Counted from the first letter of the stretch, positions 1 to 10,292 are shown. The stretch: 64,000 nt of DNA from Polaribacter sp. (GCA_028343155.1 JAOLXX010000013.1:1-64000), one strand, 5' to 3'. Numbers and translations: made by a program. The notes: generated from the letters alone by a model not told the origin.

Positions 1-4
1 ATAA

Positions 5-1021
<1,017 letters not shown>

Positions 1022-1040
1022 GAGTCAAAATATATTTTTA

Positions 1041-1077
1041 AAAAAGCCTGATAGATTTTATTTCTATCAGGCTTTTT
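1041..1077. terminator. Bidirectional terminator between gapA and ridA
   Basis: A perfect 15-bp stem (1041-1055 with 1063-1077) around a 7-base loop. It has an A-run on the left and a T-run on the right, so it can stop transcription from both convergent genes. Confidence 0.9.
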
Positions 1078-1105
1078 TTATGAGGACTCACATATAATCA
1101 TCCAA

Positions 1106-1486
1106 TTATTTTACTGCAATAGCACTAATTTCAACATTCACAAATTTAGGTAAGTTTGCGACTTCTACAGTCTCTCTTGCAGGTGCGTTTTCTTCATCAA
1201 AATAATGCCCATAAACTGCATTTATTTCAGAAAAGTTTTTCATATCTGAAATAAATATGGATGTTTTAACTACGTTTTCAAAAGTCATTTCTGCAGCAGC
1301 TAAAACTTCTTTTAAATTCTCCAAAACCTGTTTCGTCTCTTTTGTTATCGATTCTAAAACGAGGTTTCCTGTTGCTGAGTTAATGGCAATTTGTCCAGAT
1401 ATATATAACGTATTTCCACTTAATATTGCTTGGTTATAGGGTCCGATTGGTGGTGGAGCTTTACTTGTTGTAATTATTTTTTTCAT
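1106..1486 (-). CDS. ridA: RidA family enamine/imine deaminase
   Basis: RidA (YjgF/UK114) hydrolyses reactive 2-aminoacrylate-type enamines released by PLP enzymes, protecting metabolism in the cytosol. From the ATG at 1486 the protein is 126 residues, the usual size. It carries GPYNQA near residue 15, the ISGQIA strand, and the C-terminal APARETVEVANLP signature with Arg104 and Glu119, the expected substrate-binding positions. The frame stays open 8 codons upstream to 1510, but the family begins at MKKIITT, so 1486 was chosen. It converges with gapA on the shared terminator. Confidence 0.95.
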   Translation of the reverse strand: MKKIITTSKAPPPIGPYNQAILSGNTLYISGQIAINSATGNLVLESITKETKQVLENLKEVLAAAEMTFENVVKTSIFISDMKNFSEINAVYGHYFDEENAPARETVEVANLPKFVNVEISAIAVK

Positions 1487-1540
1487 AGGTTTTAAGTTTA
1501 AAAGTTGCAAAGATTTTTAGTTTTCCAAATCAGGTATCAA

Positions 1541-4234
1541 CTAAAATAACCTTCTATCTGGTGGCTTATTTTTATCCCATTTTAAATCTGATAATGTAGA
1601 AGATTTTATCCCAATAAAGAATGTGTATGAAGAATTTGTCCCAAAAGGAACCCAATTAAAATTGAACTGCCAACTATCTAAATCTCTAGAAAAATTAAAT
1701 CTTGAAAAAGTAAAAGCACCTCCTAATATATCATAACCTGAAGAATATCCCATTTTCCATTTTGGTGATAGTTCTAGATTACCACTAAACACCACACTGT
1801 GAATGCCAATACTGCCTGGTTCGAGACCATTATTTCTATAACTAGTAGAATAAGCAAGGCTTATAGACCAAGGAATGTCTGCATTGTACAATTCGGCTTT
1901 TTTGTTTTTATCTTTTTTATCTGTATTAATCGCCTTTTGTTGTCCAAATCGATCTGTAGGATTAATGTCTGCACCAATAACGTCCACGGTGTTTTGTGCG
2001 CCATTACCATTCTTTTTAGAAGTGCTGCTGTCCTTTTCAAAGTCTTTACTAGAAATAGAATAATTAGCCGTTAAACTAGCATTTGTCAATCGAAAGATGT
2101 TGGCGTTAAATTCATTGATTCTTATTGCAGCTCCACTTGCAGATGCAACAACTTGGTAAGGGTCTAAAGAGCCATTAAAATTAATTGCCAATTTATCTTT
2201 AAATAAACGTGTTCCTGTAGAAAATCTTACTGGTGACCACCGCAAACTGTCTGCAGCAATATTATAAGAACTGCTAAAGTTGAAATTATTTAAAATAGTT
2301 ATTTTTTCATCTTCTTCATCACTATTTGGATCCTTGGGGGCAACTTTAGCCTCAAGGACGTTATTTAAGGAAATTCCAATGGAATTACTTATTCCTGAAG
2401 AGGGTGAACCATAGATACCTTGATCAAAAACAGTATAATCTTCTAAATCAAAAGCATCGACACTTCGTTGTACTTGTTTGATATATTTGTCTTTGAAATC
2501 AGGTCTATATGAATAGGATACAGAAGGTCTAAACGTATGTCTAATAGTTTTTAAGCGTCCTTTCTTAAAATTAAAAGTACCGTAAATATTTGTTGATAAA
2601 CTAGCACCTGCATTGTATTCTCTAAAACTTTTAAAGCCACTAAGGGTATCCGTAACCACTACGTTTTTTTCTACATCATACTCTTTATTAATGTAATCAA
2701 ATTGCCATGTTTCTTCAAAATTAACACTTGGTGCTAAGGTGAAATACCTAAACACTTTTATATTGGTATTGGTTCCTGTTTTGTGTTGTGCACCAGATCT
2801 TGCAGTTTCAAACATTTTACTTGTAAGAAATTCTTCTTCTGTGGTATTGATTAAGTACTGACCTTGCAAAGTATAGTTAAATCCCATTTTCTGAATCGGA
2901 TTTTTTTGTACTCCTCCTTTTCCTGCAAAGGGGTATATTCTATTCATATTTAACGAAAGCGAGGGTAAAGTCATCGTAATTATTTCTGTATTTGTGTTTT
3001 GTTGATGGGATGCCGTCAAGTTCATGTTAAAAGGGGTGCCAACAAAAGTTTTACTATAATTTATAGAGGAGTTAAAGGTGTTTGTTTGAGTTTGAGCAAC
3101 ATTAAATTGATTTTGAGACTCTCTAAAAAACTTACTACTCCCTAGGTTAACAGATGCAGAAAATCTAGCGTTAGGACTTCCTTTTGAATCCTGACTATGA
3201 TTCCATCTAAGATTAAATCTGTTTGCTTTACTATAGTTATCAAAACCTCTAATTCCGTTTATATTGTTTTCAAAATTAAAATTAAAACTCCCATTGAATT
3301 GATAACGTTTCTTATAGTTTGATGATATTCTTGTTCCCCAACTTCCATTAGAATAAATATCACCCAAAACGGTTAAATCCATATAATCACTAATTGCAAA
3401 ATAGTATCCTCCGTTTTGCATACCGATACCTCTAGAACTACTACCTGTGTCAAAAGCGGGTATTAAAAAACCCGAAACACTTGTTTCGCTTAATGGAAAA
3501 TAAGCAAAAGGTAAAAATAAAGGAGTGGGTATGTCTGCTATGACTAAGTTGCTAGTACCTACTATGATTTTTTTTCCAGGAACTAATTTTGCTTTGTCAG
3601 TAGCAATATAATAATCTGGTATTTTCTTCTCTGAAGTAGTAAATCGTATATTTCTAACAAAAACGGTAGAATCATTGATACGTTTGGTTTTCTTGCCATA
3701 GGTAAACATTTCTCCCTGTTTGGTTTTTAACCCGTAAATTAAAGCTCTTTTACTTTTAAAGTTATAAACCATAGAATCTTGCTCAGATTCTTGTCCACCT
3801 TGTTTGAAAACAGGTCGTTGAACATAGCCAGTACTATCGATTATACCTTTTGCATAAATTGTGTTTTTCTTATAATCTACAATAATTAATCCGGCTTTTA
3901 AATCGATGTCTGTGTAGGTAATACTCGCTTCGTTGTAGAGTGTAACCGTTTTTTCTTTAGCATTTTGTATGGTGTAGTCTTTGGCAACATGAACTATAAT
4001 ATCTTCGATACTTTCTTTTGGTTTAATGGAGTCTAACGCGATTGTATCTCTCTTTTTTAAACCCAGAGAATCCTTTTTACTTTTAAAAAAAACTTCTTTA
4101 TTTTCAGTTAAAGTAGTATCTTTTTTGAGATCAAAAGCTACTGTTTCCTTATTAGATTTAGGGTTTTGAGAGAAGCCTTTTCCTATGAAAAATATACAGC
4201 AAAATAAAAGAATGTATGATCGGTTTGTTTGCAA
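1541..4234 (-). CDS. lptD: LptD-like outer-membrane LPS assembly protein
   Basis: A putative LPS transport protein of the outer membrane, the Bacteroidota form of LptD/OstA. The N-terminus shows a hydrophobic signal segment ending near GKGFSQ (residues 8-22). A lysine-rich linker and an OstA-like strand region follow (about 90-240). Then comes a long C-terminal beta-barrel full of alternating aromatic strands, ending KNKPPDRRLF. The 897-residue length suits this family. The start is odd. Codon 1 at 4234 is TTG, no in-frame ATG exists between it and the upstream stop at 4310-4312, and the reading IALQTNRS with an ATA codon just before is also possible. The promoter of the divergent amiC overlaps this start. 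LptD assignment is by overall architecture, so the barrel could have another cargo. Confidence 0.85.
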   Translation of the reverse strand: MQTNRSYILLFCCIFFIGKGFSQNPKSNKETVAFDLKKDTTLTENKEVFFKSKKDSLGLKKRDTIALDSIKPKESIEDIIVHVAKDYTIQNAKEKTVTLYNEASITYTDIDLKAGLIIVDYKKNTIYAKGIIDSTGYVQRPVFKQGGQESEQDSMVYNFKSKRALIYGLKTKQGEMFTYGKKTKRINDSTVFVRNIRFTTSEKKIPDYYIATDKAKLVPGKKIIVGTSNLVIADIPTPLFLPFAYFPLSETSVSGFLIPAFDTGSSSRGIGMQNGGYYFAISDYMDLTVLGDIYSNGSWGTRISSNYKKRYQFNGSFNFNFENNINGIRGFDNYSKANRFNLRWNHSQDSKGSPNARFSASVNLGSSKFFRESQNQFNVAQTQTNTFNSSINYSKTFVGTPFNMNLTASHQQNTNTEIITMTLPSLSLNMNRIYPFAGKGGVQKNPIQKMGFNYTLQGQYLINTTEEEFLTSKMFETARSGAQHKTGTNTNIKVFRYFTLAPSVNFEETWQFDYINKEYDVEKNVVVTDTLSGFKSFREYNAGASLSTNIYGTFNFKKGRLKTIRHTFRPSVSYSYRPDFKDKYIKQVQRSVDAFDLEDYTVFDQGIYGSPSSGISNSIGISLNNVLEAKVAPKDPNSDEEDEKITILNNFNFSSSYNIAADSLRWSPVRFSTGTRLFKDKLAINFNGSLDPYQVVASASGAAIRINEFNANIFRLTNASLTANYSISSKDFEKDSSTSKKNGNGAQNTVDVIGADINPTDRFGQQKAINTDKKDKNKKAELYNADIPWSISLAYSTSYRNNGLEPGSIGIHSVVFSGNLELSPKWKMGYSSGYDILGGAFTFSRFNFSRDLDSWQFNFNWVPFGTNSSYTFFIGIKSSTLSDLKWDKNKPPDRRLF

Positions 4235-4254
4235 TGCTATAAGTGCTATTTTTG
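4224..4254 (+). promoter_or_regulatory. Promoter of amiC, TTTG-N19-TATTTTTG
   Basis: A -33 TTTG (4224-4227), exactly 19 bases, then the -7 box TATTTTTG (4247-4254): a full match to the Bacteroidota consensus. It predicts a start near 4260 and a leader of about 65 bases before amiC. It lies over the first codons of lptD. Confidence 0.75.
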
Positions 4255-4290
4255 TATGAGAGTAAAAGTATGGCTCAATGTTTGAAGCAC

Positions 4291-4298
4291 CAAATTTA
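4291..4298 (-). promoter_or_regulatory. Possible -7 box for lptD (TAAATTTG)
   Basis: A TAnnTTTG match on the minus strand, about 57 bases upstream of the lptD TTG. No clear -33 TTTG lies at the right distance, so this is a weak call. If used, its transcript would overlap the 5' end of the amiC transcript. Confidence 0.35.
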
Positions 4299-4326
4299 CA
4301 AAGCCAAAATTAGTTAAATTTTATTA

Positions 4327-5418
4327 ATGACATTTAAAGGAATCAACAAAATTAATCCCAAAGTAAAAATTATATTTCTTTTTTTCTTTGCGTTCTCATT
4401 TTTATTAAACACATCATCAATATTTGCTCAAAAAAAGTACGTCATAGTTATTGATGCGGGCCATGGTGGTAAAGACCCTGGGAATTTAGGTAATGGGTAT
4501 AAAGAAAAAAGCATTGCCTTAAAAGTGGCCATAGCTATCAGTAAAAAACTGTCCAAAAAGAAAGATATAAAAGTACTTTTAACAAGAGATAAAGATGTTT
4601 TTATAGATTTATGGAAAAGAGGAGATGTTGCTAATAATGCAAAAGCAGACTTATTTATATCAATACATTGCGATTCTCATACATCAAATGCCTTTGGAGC
4701 AGGTACTTTTGTTCTGGGGTTAAGGGGGAATAAAAAAAACTTAGAAATTGCAAAAAGAGAAAATGCCGTAATTTTTTTAGAGGATAATTATAAAAATAAA
4801 TACATCGGTTTTGACCGAAACTCCGCAGAATCAGTTATAGGTTTGTCTTTATTACAAGAAGATAATTTAGATAAAAGTTTAGCGATAGCAAGCTTAATTC
4901 AAAATAATTTTTCTTTTAAATTGAAAAGAAATGACAGAAAGGTAAAACAAGATAATTTTCAGGTTTTAAGAGAAACGATTATGCCAAGTGTTTTGGTCGA
5001 GTTAGGTTTTTTAACCAATAAAAATGAAGGAAGATATCTTAATTCTACAAAAGGGCAGGAGCAAATGAGTACTGCTATTACAGAGGCTGTTTTAAATTAT
5101 ATCAATAATTTGAAATTAAATACCGTGATAAATACAGTCACAGAAAAGACTCCAGAGAAATCTTTAGAATTTAAGATTCAAATTGCATCCGGAAAAAATA
5201 AAATTGCTACGAAACCTTATAATTTTAAAGGATTGAAAAAAGTTCAAAGAATTAATGTTGGTAGATATTATAAGTATTATTATGGAAATACCTCCAGCTA
5301 CAATGCCGTAAAAAAATCTTTAAAAACCGCAAAAGAAAAAGGATATACTTCTGCTTTTATTGTGGCTTTTAAAAAGGGTAAAAAAATATCAGTTCAGCAA
5401 GCGATTAAAATGCAATAA
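4327..5418 (+). CDS. amiC: N-acetylmuramoyl-L-alanine amidase with C-terminal SPOR-like region
   Basis: A zinc amidase (Amidase_3) that cleaves the bond between muramic acid and the stem peptide, typically during daughter-cell separation. A hydrophobic export segment spans residues 14-34 (ends IFAQ). Zinc-site motifs are visible: His46 in IDAGHGG, Glu60, and His114 in SIHCDSH, plus the catalytic Glu225 in VLVELGF. After a linker, residues 285-363 (IQIASGKNK through YNAVKKSLKTAKEKGY) look like a SPOR peptidoglycan-binding domain. The gene is divergent from lptD. The MCE gene starts 55 bases downstream and is probably co-transcribed. Confidence 0.93.
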   Translation: MTFKGINKINPKVKIIFLFFFAFSFLLNTSSIFAQKKYVIVIDAGHGGKDPGNLGNGYKEKSIALKVAIAISKKLSKKKDIKVLLTRDKDVFIDLWKRGDVANNAKADLFISIHCDSHTSNAFGAGTFVLGLRGNKKNLEIAKRENAVIFLEDNYKNKYIGFDRNSAESVIGLSLLQEDNLDKSLAIASLIQNNFSFKLKRNDRKVKQDNFQVLRETIMPSVLVELGFLTNKNEGRYLNSTKGQEQMSTAITEAVLNYINNLKLNTVINTVTEKTPEKSLEFKIQIASGKNKIATKPYNFKGLKKVQRINVGRYYKYYYGNTSSYNAVKKSLKTAKEKGYTSAFIVAFKKGKKISVQQAIKMQ

Positions 5419-5473
5419 CTTTAATGGTCTCCAACCAATTATTATTAGTAATTTCGTTTTAAAATTATTATTT

Positions 5474-6445
5474 ATGTCAAAAGAATTAAAAACAGGAATT
5501 GTTGCTATTATCATTATCACCATATTTATATGGGGCTATAATTTTTTGAAAGGACAAAACTTGTTTGATACTAATACACGCTACTTCAAAGTTGAATATA
5601 CGAATATTAGTGGATTAAGTGAGTCAAGTTTAGTGACCATTAATGGACTAAAAATAGGGAAAGTTGTAGCAATCAACTTTAATAAAGAAAAAGATAAAAG
5701 AGGTCAATTAATTGTGCGTTTTGCTATTAAAACCGATTTCACTTTTACCAAAAAAAGTATTGTAAAAATATATTCTCCAAATCCTTTAGGGGGCTCAAAT
5801 TTAGCAATAGTACCCAGTTATGAAGGAGCGCTTGCTGTTTCTGGAGATTCCCTTAAGGGAGAAATAGAATCTAGTTTATTTACCTCTATTGGTGAACGTT
5901 TAGATCCCCTTCAGGAGAAGCTAGAGCAGGTTATTTCGAGTGCAAATTCTTTATTTATAAATGTTAACAATGTTCTAGATATCACAACTCAAAATAGCTT
6001 AAAAAAGTCTGTTATAAATTTAGAACATACTTTAGTTGAGGTGAAAAGAACAATTTTATCTGTTAACGGATTGATAGATGCTACTTCTTTAGATTTAAAA
6101 GAAAGTGTGAAAAACACGAAGTTAATTACTGAAAATTTTTCAAAAATTTCAGACACAATAGCGAATGCAGATATTGGAGGTATATTTCGAAAAGCAGAAA
6201 TAACACTCACCGCTGCTAATTTAATGCTAGCTGGTATTCATAAAGGTGAAGGAACAATGGGTAAATTAGTGACTGATGACAGGTTGTATAACAATATTAC
6301 AGCAATGTCTAAAGAATTGGAAAACTTGTTAAGGGAAATGAAGTTACATCCAAAAAGATTTGTACACTTTTCATTATTTGGAAAAAGAGGGAACCCTTAT
6401 AAACCCGATGAAAATAAAGAATTAGAAAACCGGGAAAATAAATAA
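5474..6445 (+). CDS. MCE/MlaD family protein, lipid-transport substrate-binding subunit
   Basis: MlaD-type proteins sit on the inner membrane and pass phospholipids or other lipids between membranes. The 323-residue protein starts MSKELKTGIVAIIII, with one transmembrane helix at about 7-26. An MCE domain follows (about 37-115), including the LSESSLVTINGLKIGKV region, and then a long helical tail. The frame is open further upstream to 5360 inside amiC, but the ATG at 5474 gives the family N-terminus. No MlaE or MlaF gene is adjacent, so its ATPase and permease partners must be encoded elsewhere. The substrate is unknown. Confidence 0.9.
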   Translation: MSKELKTGIVAIIIITIFIWGYNFLKGQNLFDTNTRYFKVEYTNISGLSESSLVTINGLKIGKVVAINFNKEKDKRGQLIVRFAIKTDFTFTKKSIVKIYSPNPLGGSNLAIVPSYEGALAVSGDSLKGEIESSLFTSIGERLDPLQEKLEQVISSANSLFINVNNVLDITTQNSLKKSVINLEHTLVEVKRTILSVNGLIDATSLDLKESVKNTKLITENFSKISDTIANADIGGIFRKAEITLTAANLMLAGIHKGEGTMGKLVTDDRLYNNITAMSKELENLLREMKLHPKRFVHFSLFGKRGNPYKPDENKELENRENK

Positions 6446-6465
6446 TTTATAAAAACACTAATTAG

Positions 6466-7782
6466 ATGCATTATTTACCAAACATATTTTTTGCCCTAGC
6501 TTTGGCTGTCGGTATCGGTTTTTTTGCGATGAATATTCGTAAATTATTTAGAAACATAAAATTAGGAAAGGATGTAAATAGAACGGATAAAAAATCGGAA
6601 CGGATAAAAAACATGTTAATGATTGCACTTGGGCAATCTAAAATGGTCAAAAGGCCTTTTTCGGGCTTTTTACACATTATCGTATACGTGGGTTTTATTA
6701 TTATAAATATAGAAGTTTTAGAAATTATTATTGACGGATTGTTTGGAACTCATAGAGTTTTCTTAGGTTTTTTAGGCAATGCTCTCTATGGATTTTTAAT
6801 AGCAACATTTGAAATTTTAGCCGTGTTGGTTTTTGTTGTGGTTACTATTTTTTGGACTCGTAGAAACCTGTCTAACATCAAAAGGTTTTTGAGCAAAGAA
6901 ATGAAAGGATGGCCAAAAAGAGATGGAAATATTATCCTATATTTTGAAATGGTCATAATGACCCTATTTTTGGTTATGAATGCATCAGATACTTTATTCC
7001 AGCAAGCCGGTATAGGAAATCCAATCAGTCAATTTATTGTCCCTCTTTTTGATGGCTTTTCTTTAGCATCAATTCATACAATTGAAAGAACTGCTTGGTG
7101 GTTTCATATTTTAGGAATTTTGGTTTTTTTAAATTATTTATTTTATTCAAAACATTTACATATTTTACTTGCATTTCCAAATACCTATTTTGCTGATCTA
7201 AATCCAAAAGGACAATTCAATAATTTAGAATCTGTTACCAATGAAGTCAAATTAATGATGGATCCAGATGCAGATCCTTATGCCATACCAGCAGAGGGAA
7301 CAGAAGAGGCCGTTCTAGGAAAATTTGGAGCTTCGGATGTTGCTGATTTAAATTGGGTTCAGTTATTAAACGCATACACATGTACAGAATGTGGTAGATG
7401 TACATCCTCTTGTCCTGCAAGTTTAACAGGTAAAGAATTGTCTCCTCGTAAAATTATGATGGATACAAGAGATCGTTTGGAAGAGGTTGGTAGAAATATT
7501 GATGCCAATAAGGGAACTTTTGTTGATGATGGAAAACAACTCCTAAACGATTATATTACCCCAGAAGAATTATGGGCATGTACAAGTTGTAATGCTTGTT
7601 TAGAAGAATGTCCTGTAAATATTGATCCATTATCTATCATTATGGATATGAGAAGATATTTAGTGATGGAAGAAAGTGCGGCACCACAAGAACTAAATTC
7701 GATGATGACCAATATCGAAAATAATGGCGCTCCGTGGCAATATAGCCAACAAGATAGGTTGAATTGGACGAAAGAAGAGTAA
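6466..7782 (+). CDS. Membrane (Fe-S)-binding oxidoreductase, HdrC/nitrate-reductase-gamma-like
   Basis: An electron-transfer protein joining a membrane-embedded N-terminal half to a cytosolic dicluster ferredoxin half. Hydrophobic helices are visible near residues 3-22, 68-92, 105-130, 165-190 and 205-230. Two 4Fe-4S motifs follow: CTECGRCTSSCPA from Cys306 and CTSCNACLEECPVN from Cys372. This architecture resembles HdrC/DsrM-type subunits that exchange electrons with quinone. The next gene supplies a CCG-domain partner. The in vivo donor and acceptor cannot be read from the sequence. The start ATG at 6466 lies 20 bases after the MCE gene. Confidence 0.88.
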   Translation: MHYLPNIFFALALAVGIGFFAMNIRKLFRNIKLGKDVNRTDKKSERIKNMLMIALGQSKMVKRPFSGFLHIIVYVGFIIINIEVLEIIIDGLFGTHRVFLGFLGNALYGFLIATFEILAVLVFVVVTIFWTRRNLSNIKRFLSKEMKGWPKRDGNIILYFEMVIMTLFLVMNASDTLFQQAGIGNPISQFIVPLFDGFSLASIHTIERTAWWFHILGILVFLNYLFYSKHLHILLAFPNTYFADLNPKGQFNNLESVTNEVKLMMDPDADPYAIPAEGTEEAVLGKFGASDVADLNWVQLLNAYTCTECGRCTSSCPASLTGKELSPRKIMMDTRDRLEEVGRNIDANKGTFVDDGKQLLNDYITPEELWACTSCNACLEECPVNIDPLSIIMDMRRYLVMEESAAPQELNSMMTNIENNGAPWQYSQQDRLNWTKEE

Positions 7783-7938
7783 TTTGGCATAGTTTGTCAG
7801 CATCAGTTAGTAAGCACTGAGTAATAATATACTTCTCAAAGTTTTAGTCAATGTCATTTCGAATGCATTTATTAGGATCTATTGAATTGGTCTCGAGAAG
7901 TAAAATAATAAAAAACATCAATAATTAATATTAAAAGT

Positions 7939-8718
7939 ATGAATGTACCTATAATGGCAGATATAATGGCACAAGGTAAGCAACCAGAAGTGTTATTTTG
8001 GGTTGGTGCAGCAGGAAGTTATGATGACAGGGCAAAGAAGATATCGAGAGCATTTGTAAAAATATTAGCGCACTCTAATGTTGATTTTGCAGTTTTAGGA
8101 ACGGAAGAATCATCTACAGGAGATGCAGCAAAAAGAGCTGGAAATGAATTTCTATTTCAAATGCAAGCAATGATGAACATTGATGTATTGAATGGTTATA
8201 AAGTAAAGAAAATTGTAACATGTGATCCTCATTCATTTAATACCTTAAAAAATGAATATTCTTCTTTAGGAGGGAAGTATGAAGTTTTTCATCATACACA
8301 ATTTATACAAAATTTAATTTCTGAAGGTCGTTTAAAAATTGATGATACATTATTAAAAGGGAAGAGAGTTACCTTTCATGATCCTTGTTATTTAGGAAGA
8401 GCCAATAATGTGTATGAATCACCAAGAGATTTAATAAAAAGATTGGGTGTTAATCTAACAGAAATGAAACGCAACAAATCTTCAGCATTATGTTGTGGAG
8501 CTGGAGGTGCACAAATGTTTAAAGATGCCGAAAAAGGCGATAAAGAAATTAATGTTTTAAGAACAGAAGATGCTTTAGAAACCAACCCAGAAATCATAGC
8601 TACAGGCTGTCCTTATTGTAATACAATGATGACTGATGGAATTAAATTCAAAGAAAAAGAAGCTGAGGTTGTTGTTAAGGACATTGCTGAGTTAATTGCA
8701 GAAGCAAATAACTTATAA
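7939..8718 (+). CDS. CCG-domain (Fe-S)-binding protein, HdrB/GlcF-like
   Basis: A cytosolic partner of the preceding membrane iron-sulfur protein. The 259-residue protein has two cysteine-rich CCG units. The first is Cys95 in TCDPHSF with DPCYLGR further on. The second is Cys185-Cys186 in CCGAGGAQMF with Cys224/Cys227 in TGCPYCNTM. In HdrB, LutA and GlcF such units bind a noncubane or 4Fe-4S cluster for thiol, lactate or glycolate redox chemistry (family knowledge). Only the CCG region is present here, with no fused dehydrogenase. A 156-base gap separates it from its partner, unusually wide for such a pair. The substrate is unknown. Confidence 0.87.
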   Translation: MNVPIMADIMAQGKQPEVLFWVGAAGSYDDRAKKISRAFVKILAHSNVDFAVLGTEESSTGDAAKRAGNEFLFQMQAMMNIDVLNGYKVKKIVTCDPHSFNTLKNEYSSLGGKYEVFHHTQFIQNLISEGRLKIDDTLLKGKRVTFHDPCYLGRANNVYESPRDLIKRLGVNLTEMKRNKSSALCCGAGGAQMFKDAEKGDKEINVLRTEDALETNPEIIATGCPYCNTMMTDGIKFKEKEAEVVVKDIAELIAEANNL

Positions 8719-8755
8719 TAATAAATTTAAATAAGTCTGAATTGTTAATTTAAAA

Positions 8756-9685
8756 ATGATTAAAAATTACATAAAAGCAGCAAGATTAAGAACTTTACCT
8801 TTATCTGTTTCTGGAATTATTGTTGGAAGTATTCTAGGAAATCAAGCTTCTTACGATATTTCTGGATTGTGTTTGAAGTCTTCTTTATTTTTTTCGAGTA
8901 TTTTTTGGTTGGCAATGCTAACCACCATTGGTTTTCAAGTGATATCAAATTTTGCAAACGATTATGGAGATGGAATAAGAGGTTCCGATAATAACAGGAC
9001 TGGAGAAGCAAGAATGGTTTCATCTGGAATCATTACTCCAAAGCAAATGAAATTTGCAATTATTATTACTTCAGGGATAACTATAATAATTGCTTTACTG
9101 CTTATTTATTTTGCATTTGGAAAAGAAAATTTTAATTTTTCTATTTTATTTTTTGCATTGGGAATTGCTTCAATTATTGCAGCTATAAAATATACTGTTG
9201 GTAACTCCGCTTATGGTTATAGTGGTTTTGGCGATGTTTTTGTTTTTTTGTTCTTTGGTTTATTAAGTGTTGTCGGGAGTTATTTTTTGTACACAAAAAA
9301 CATCAATTTTGAGATTTTTTTACCAGCTATTTCTATAGGATTGTTAAGTTCTGCGGTATTGAATCTAAATAATTTAAGAGATCGAGAAGAAGATAAAAAG
9401 AATCATAAAAAAACCTTGGTCGTTAAATTAGGAGTTAAAAAAGCAAAATTATATCATTATTTGCTAATTTTAGGAGCACTTGTTGCTGCATCAATATATA
9501 CTTTTTTAAATTTTAGATCGATATATCAACTGCTCTTTTTAGTCGCTTTTATCCCATTAATTAAAAATATAAAAACAGTTTCGAAAAATAAAATTTCCGC
9601 TGAATTAGATAGTGAATTAAAAAAAGTAGCATTAAGTACTTTTTTATTTGCAATTCTTTTTGCAATCACAAGTACAATTATTTAA
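8756..9685 (+). CDS. menA: 1,4-dihydroxy-2-naphthoate polyprenyltransferase
   Basis: Attaches the polyprenyl tail to 1,4-dihydroxy-2-naphthoate in menaquinone synthesis. It is an integral inner-membrane UbiA-family enzyme. The first Mg-diphosphate motif is in NFANDYGDGIRGSD (about residues 63-76) and the second in NNLRDREEDKKNHKKTL (about 204-220). About eight hydrophobic helices fill the rest of the 309 residues. The ATG at 8756 gives a normal N-terminus. It leads a run containing menC and menE, which supports MenA over other UbiA relatives. Confidence 0.95.
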   Translation: MIKNYIKAARLRTLPLSVSGIIVGSILGNQASYDISGLCLKSSLFFSSIFWLAMLTTIGFQVISNFANDYGDGIRGSDNNRTGEARMVSSGIITPKQMKFAIIITSGITIIIALLLIYFAFGKENFNFSILFFALGIASIIAAIKYTVGNSAYGYSGFGDVFVFLFFGLLSVVGSYFLYTKNINFEIFLPAISIGLLSSAVLNLNNLRDREEDKKNHKKTLVVKLGVKKAKLYHYLLILGALVAASIYTFLNFRSIYQLLFLVAFIPLIKNIKTVSKNKISAELDSELKKVALSTFLFAILFAITSTII

Positions 9686-9694
9686 TAGAGACAC

Positions 9695-10210
9695 ATGAAA
9701 ACAATAAAAATAATTTTAGGAATCATTTCAGCTTTTGTTGTCGTTTTTCTTCTTACGGGTATACTTATAAAAGAAACAAGTTATACCGCTCAGGTTTCTA
9801 TAGATAAATCTGTTTCTGAAGTTTTTCAGACGTTCAATAATTCAGAAAATATAAAAAATTGGATTCCAGAAGTAAAATCATTTGAAGTTATAAAAGAGAA
9901 TCCTGGAAAAATAGGAAGTATTTATAAGGTTGTCATAGAAAATAAAGGGCAAGAAATTGTGATGACAGAACAAGTAATTGCATATGTGCCAAATGAAAAA
10001 GTAACTCTTTTTTTTAATGCAGAAAATATGCTAAAAATAGATGATTATGTTTTTAGTGAAAAGGCTGGTTTTACAACGATTACTTTGAACTCAAGTTGTC
10101 AGAGTGAAACGTATTTAATGGGGTGTATGTTTCCTTATTTCAAAGGAACTTTCCAAGAACAAGATCAAATGTATTTAAATAATTTAAAAAAATACATAAA
10201 ACAACAGTAA
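9695..10210 (+). CDS. SRPBCC (START-like) domain protein, membrane-anchored
   Basis: A 171-residue protein with an N-terminal transmembrane helix (residues 4-25, IKIILGIISAFVVVFLLTGI). A polyketide-cyclase/SRPBCC fold follows, recognisable from the sequence SEVFQTFNNSENIKNWIPEV and the later paired strands. The fold binds hydrophobic ligands, but no catalytic residues identify a reaction. It lies 9 bases after menA and is likely co-transcribed. A link to quinone or lipid handling is only inference from context. Confidence 0.8.
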   Translation: MKTIKIILGIISAFVVVFLLTGILIKETSYTAQVSIDKSVSEVFQTFNNSENIKNWIPEVKSFEVIKENPGKIGSIYKVVIENKGQEIVMTEQVIAYVPNEKVTLFFNAENMLKIDDYVFSEKAGFTTITLNSSCQSETYLMGCMFPYFKGTFQEQDQMYLNNLKKYIKQQ

Positions 10211-10292
10211 TTGAAACTATCAGTTCGATTGATTTTTCTGAAGAAGAGAGAAAAATTATATCGAGTACCTTTTAAAAAATAATTTATATAAT

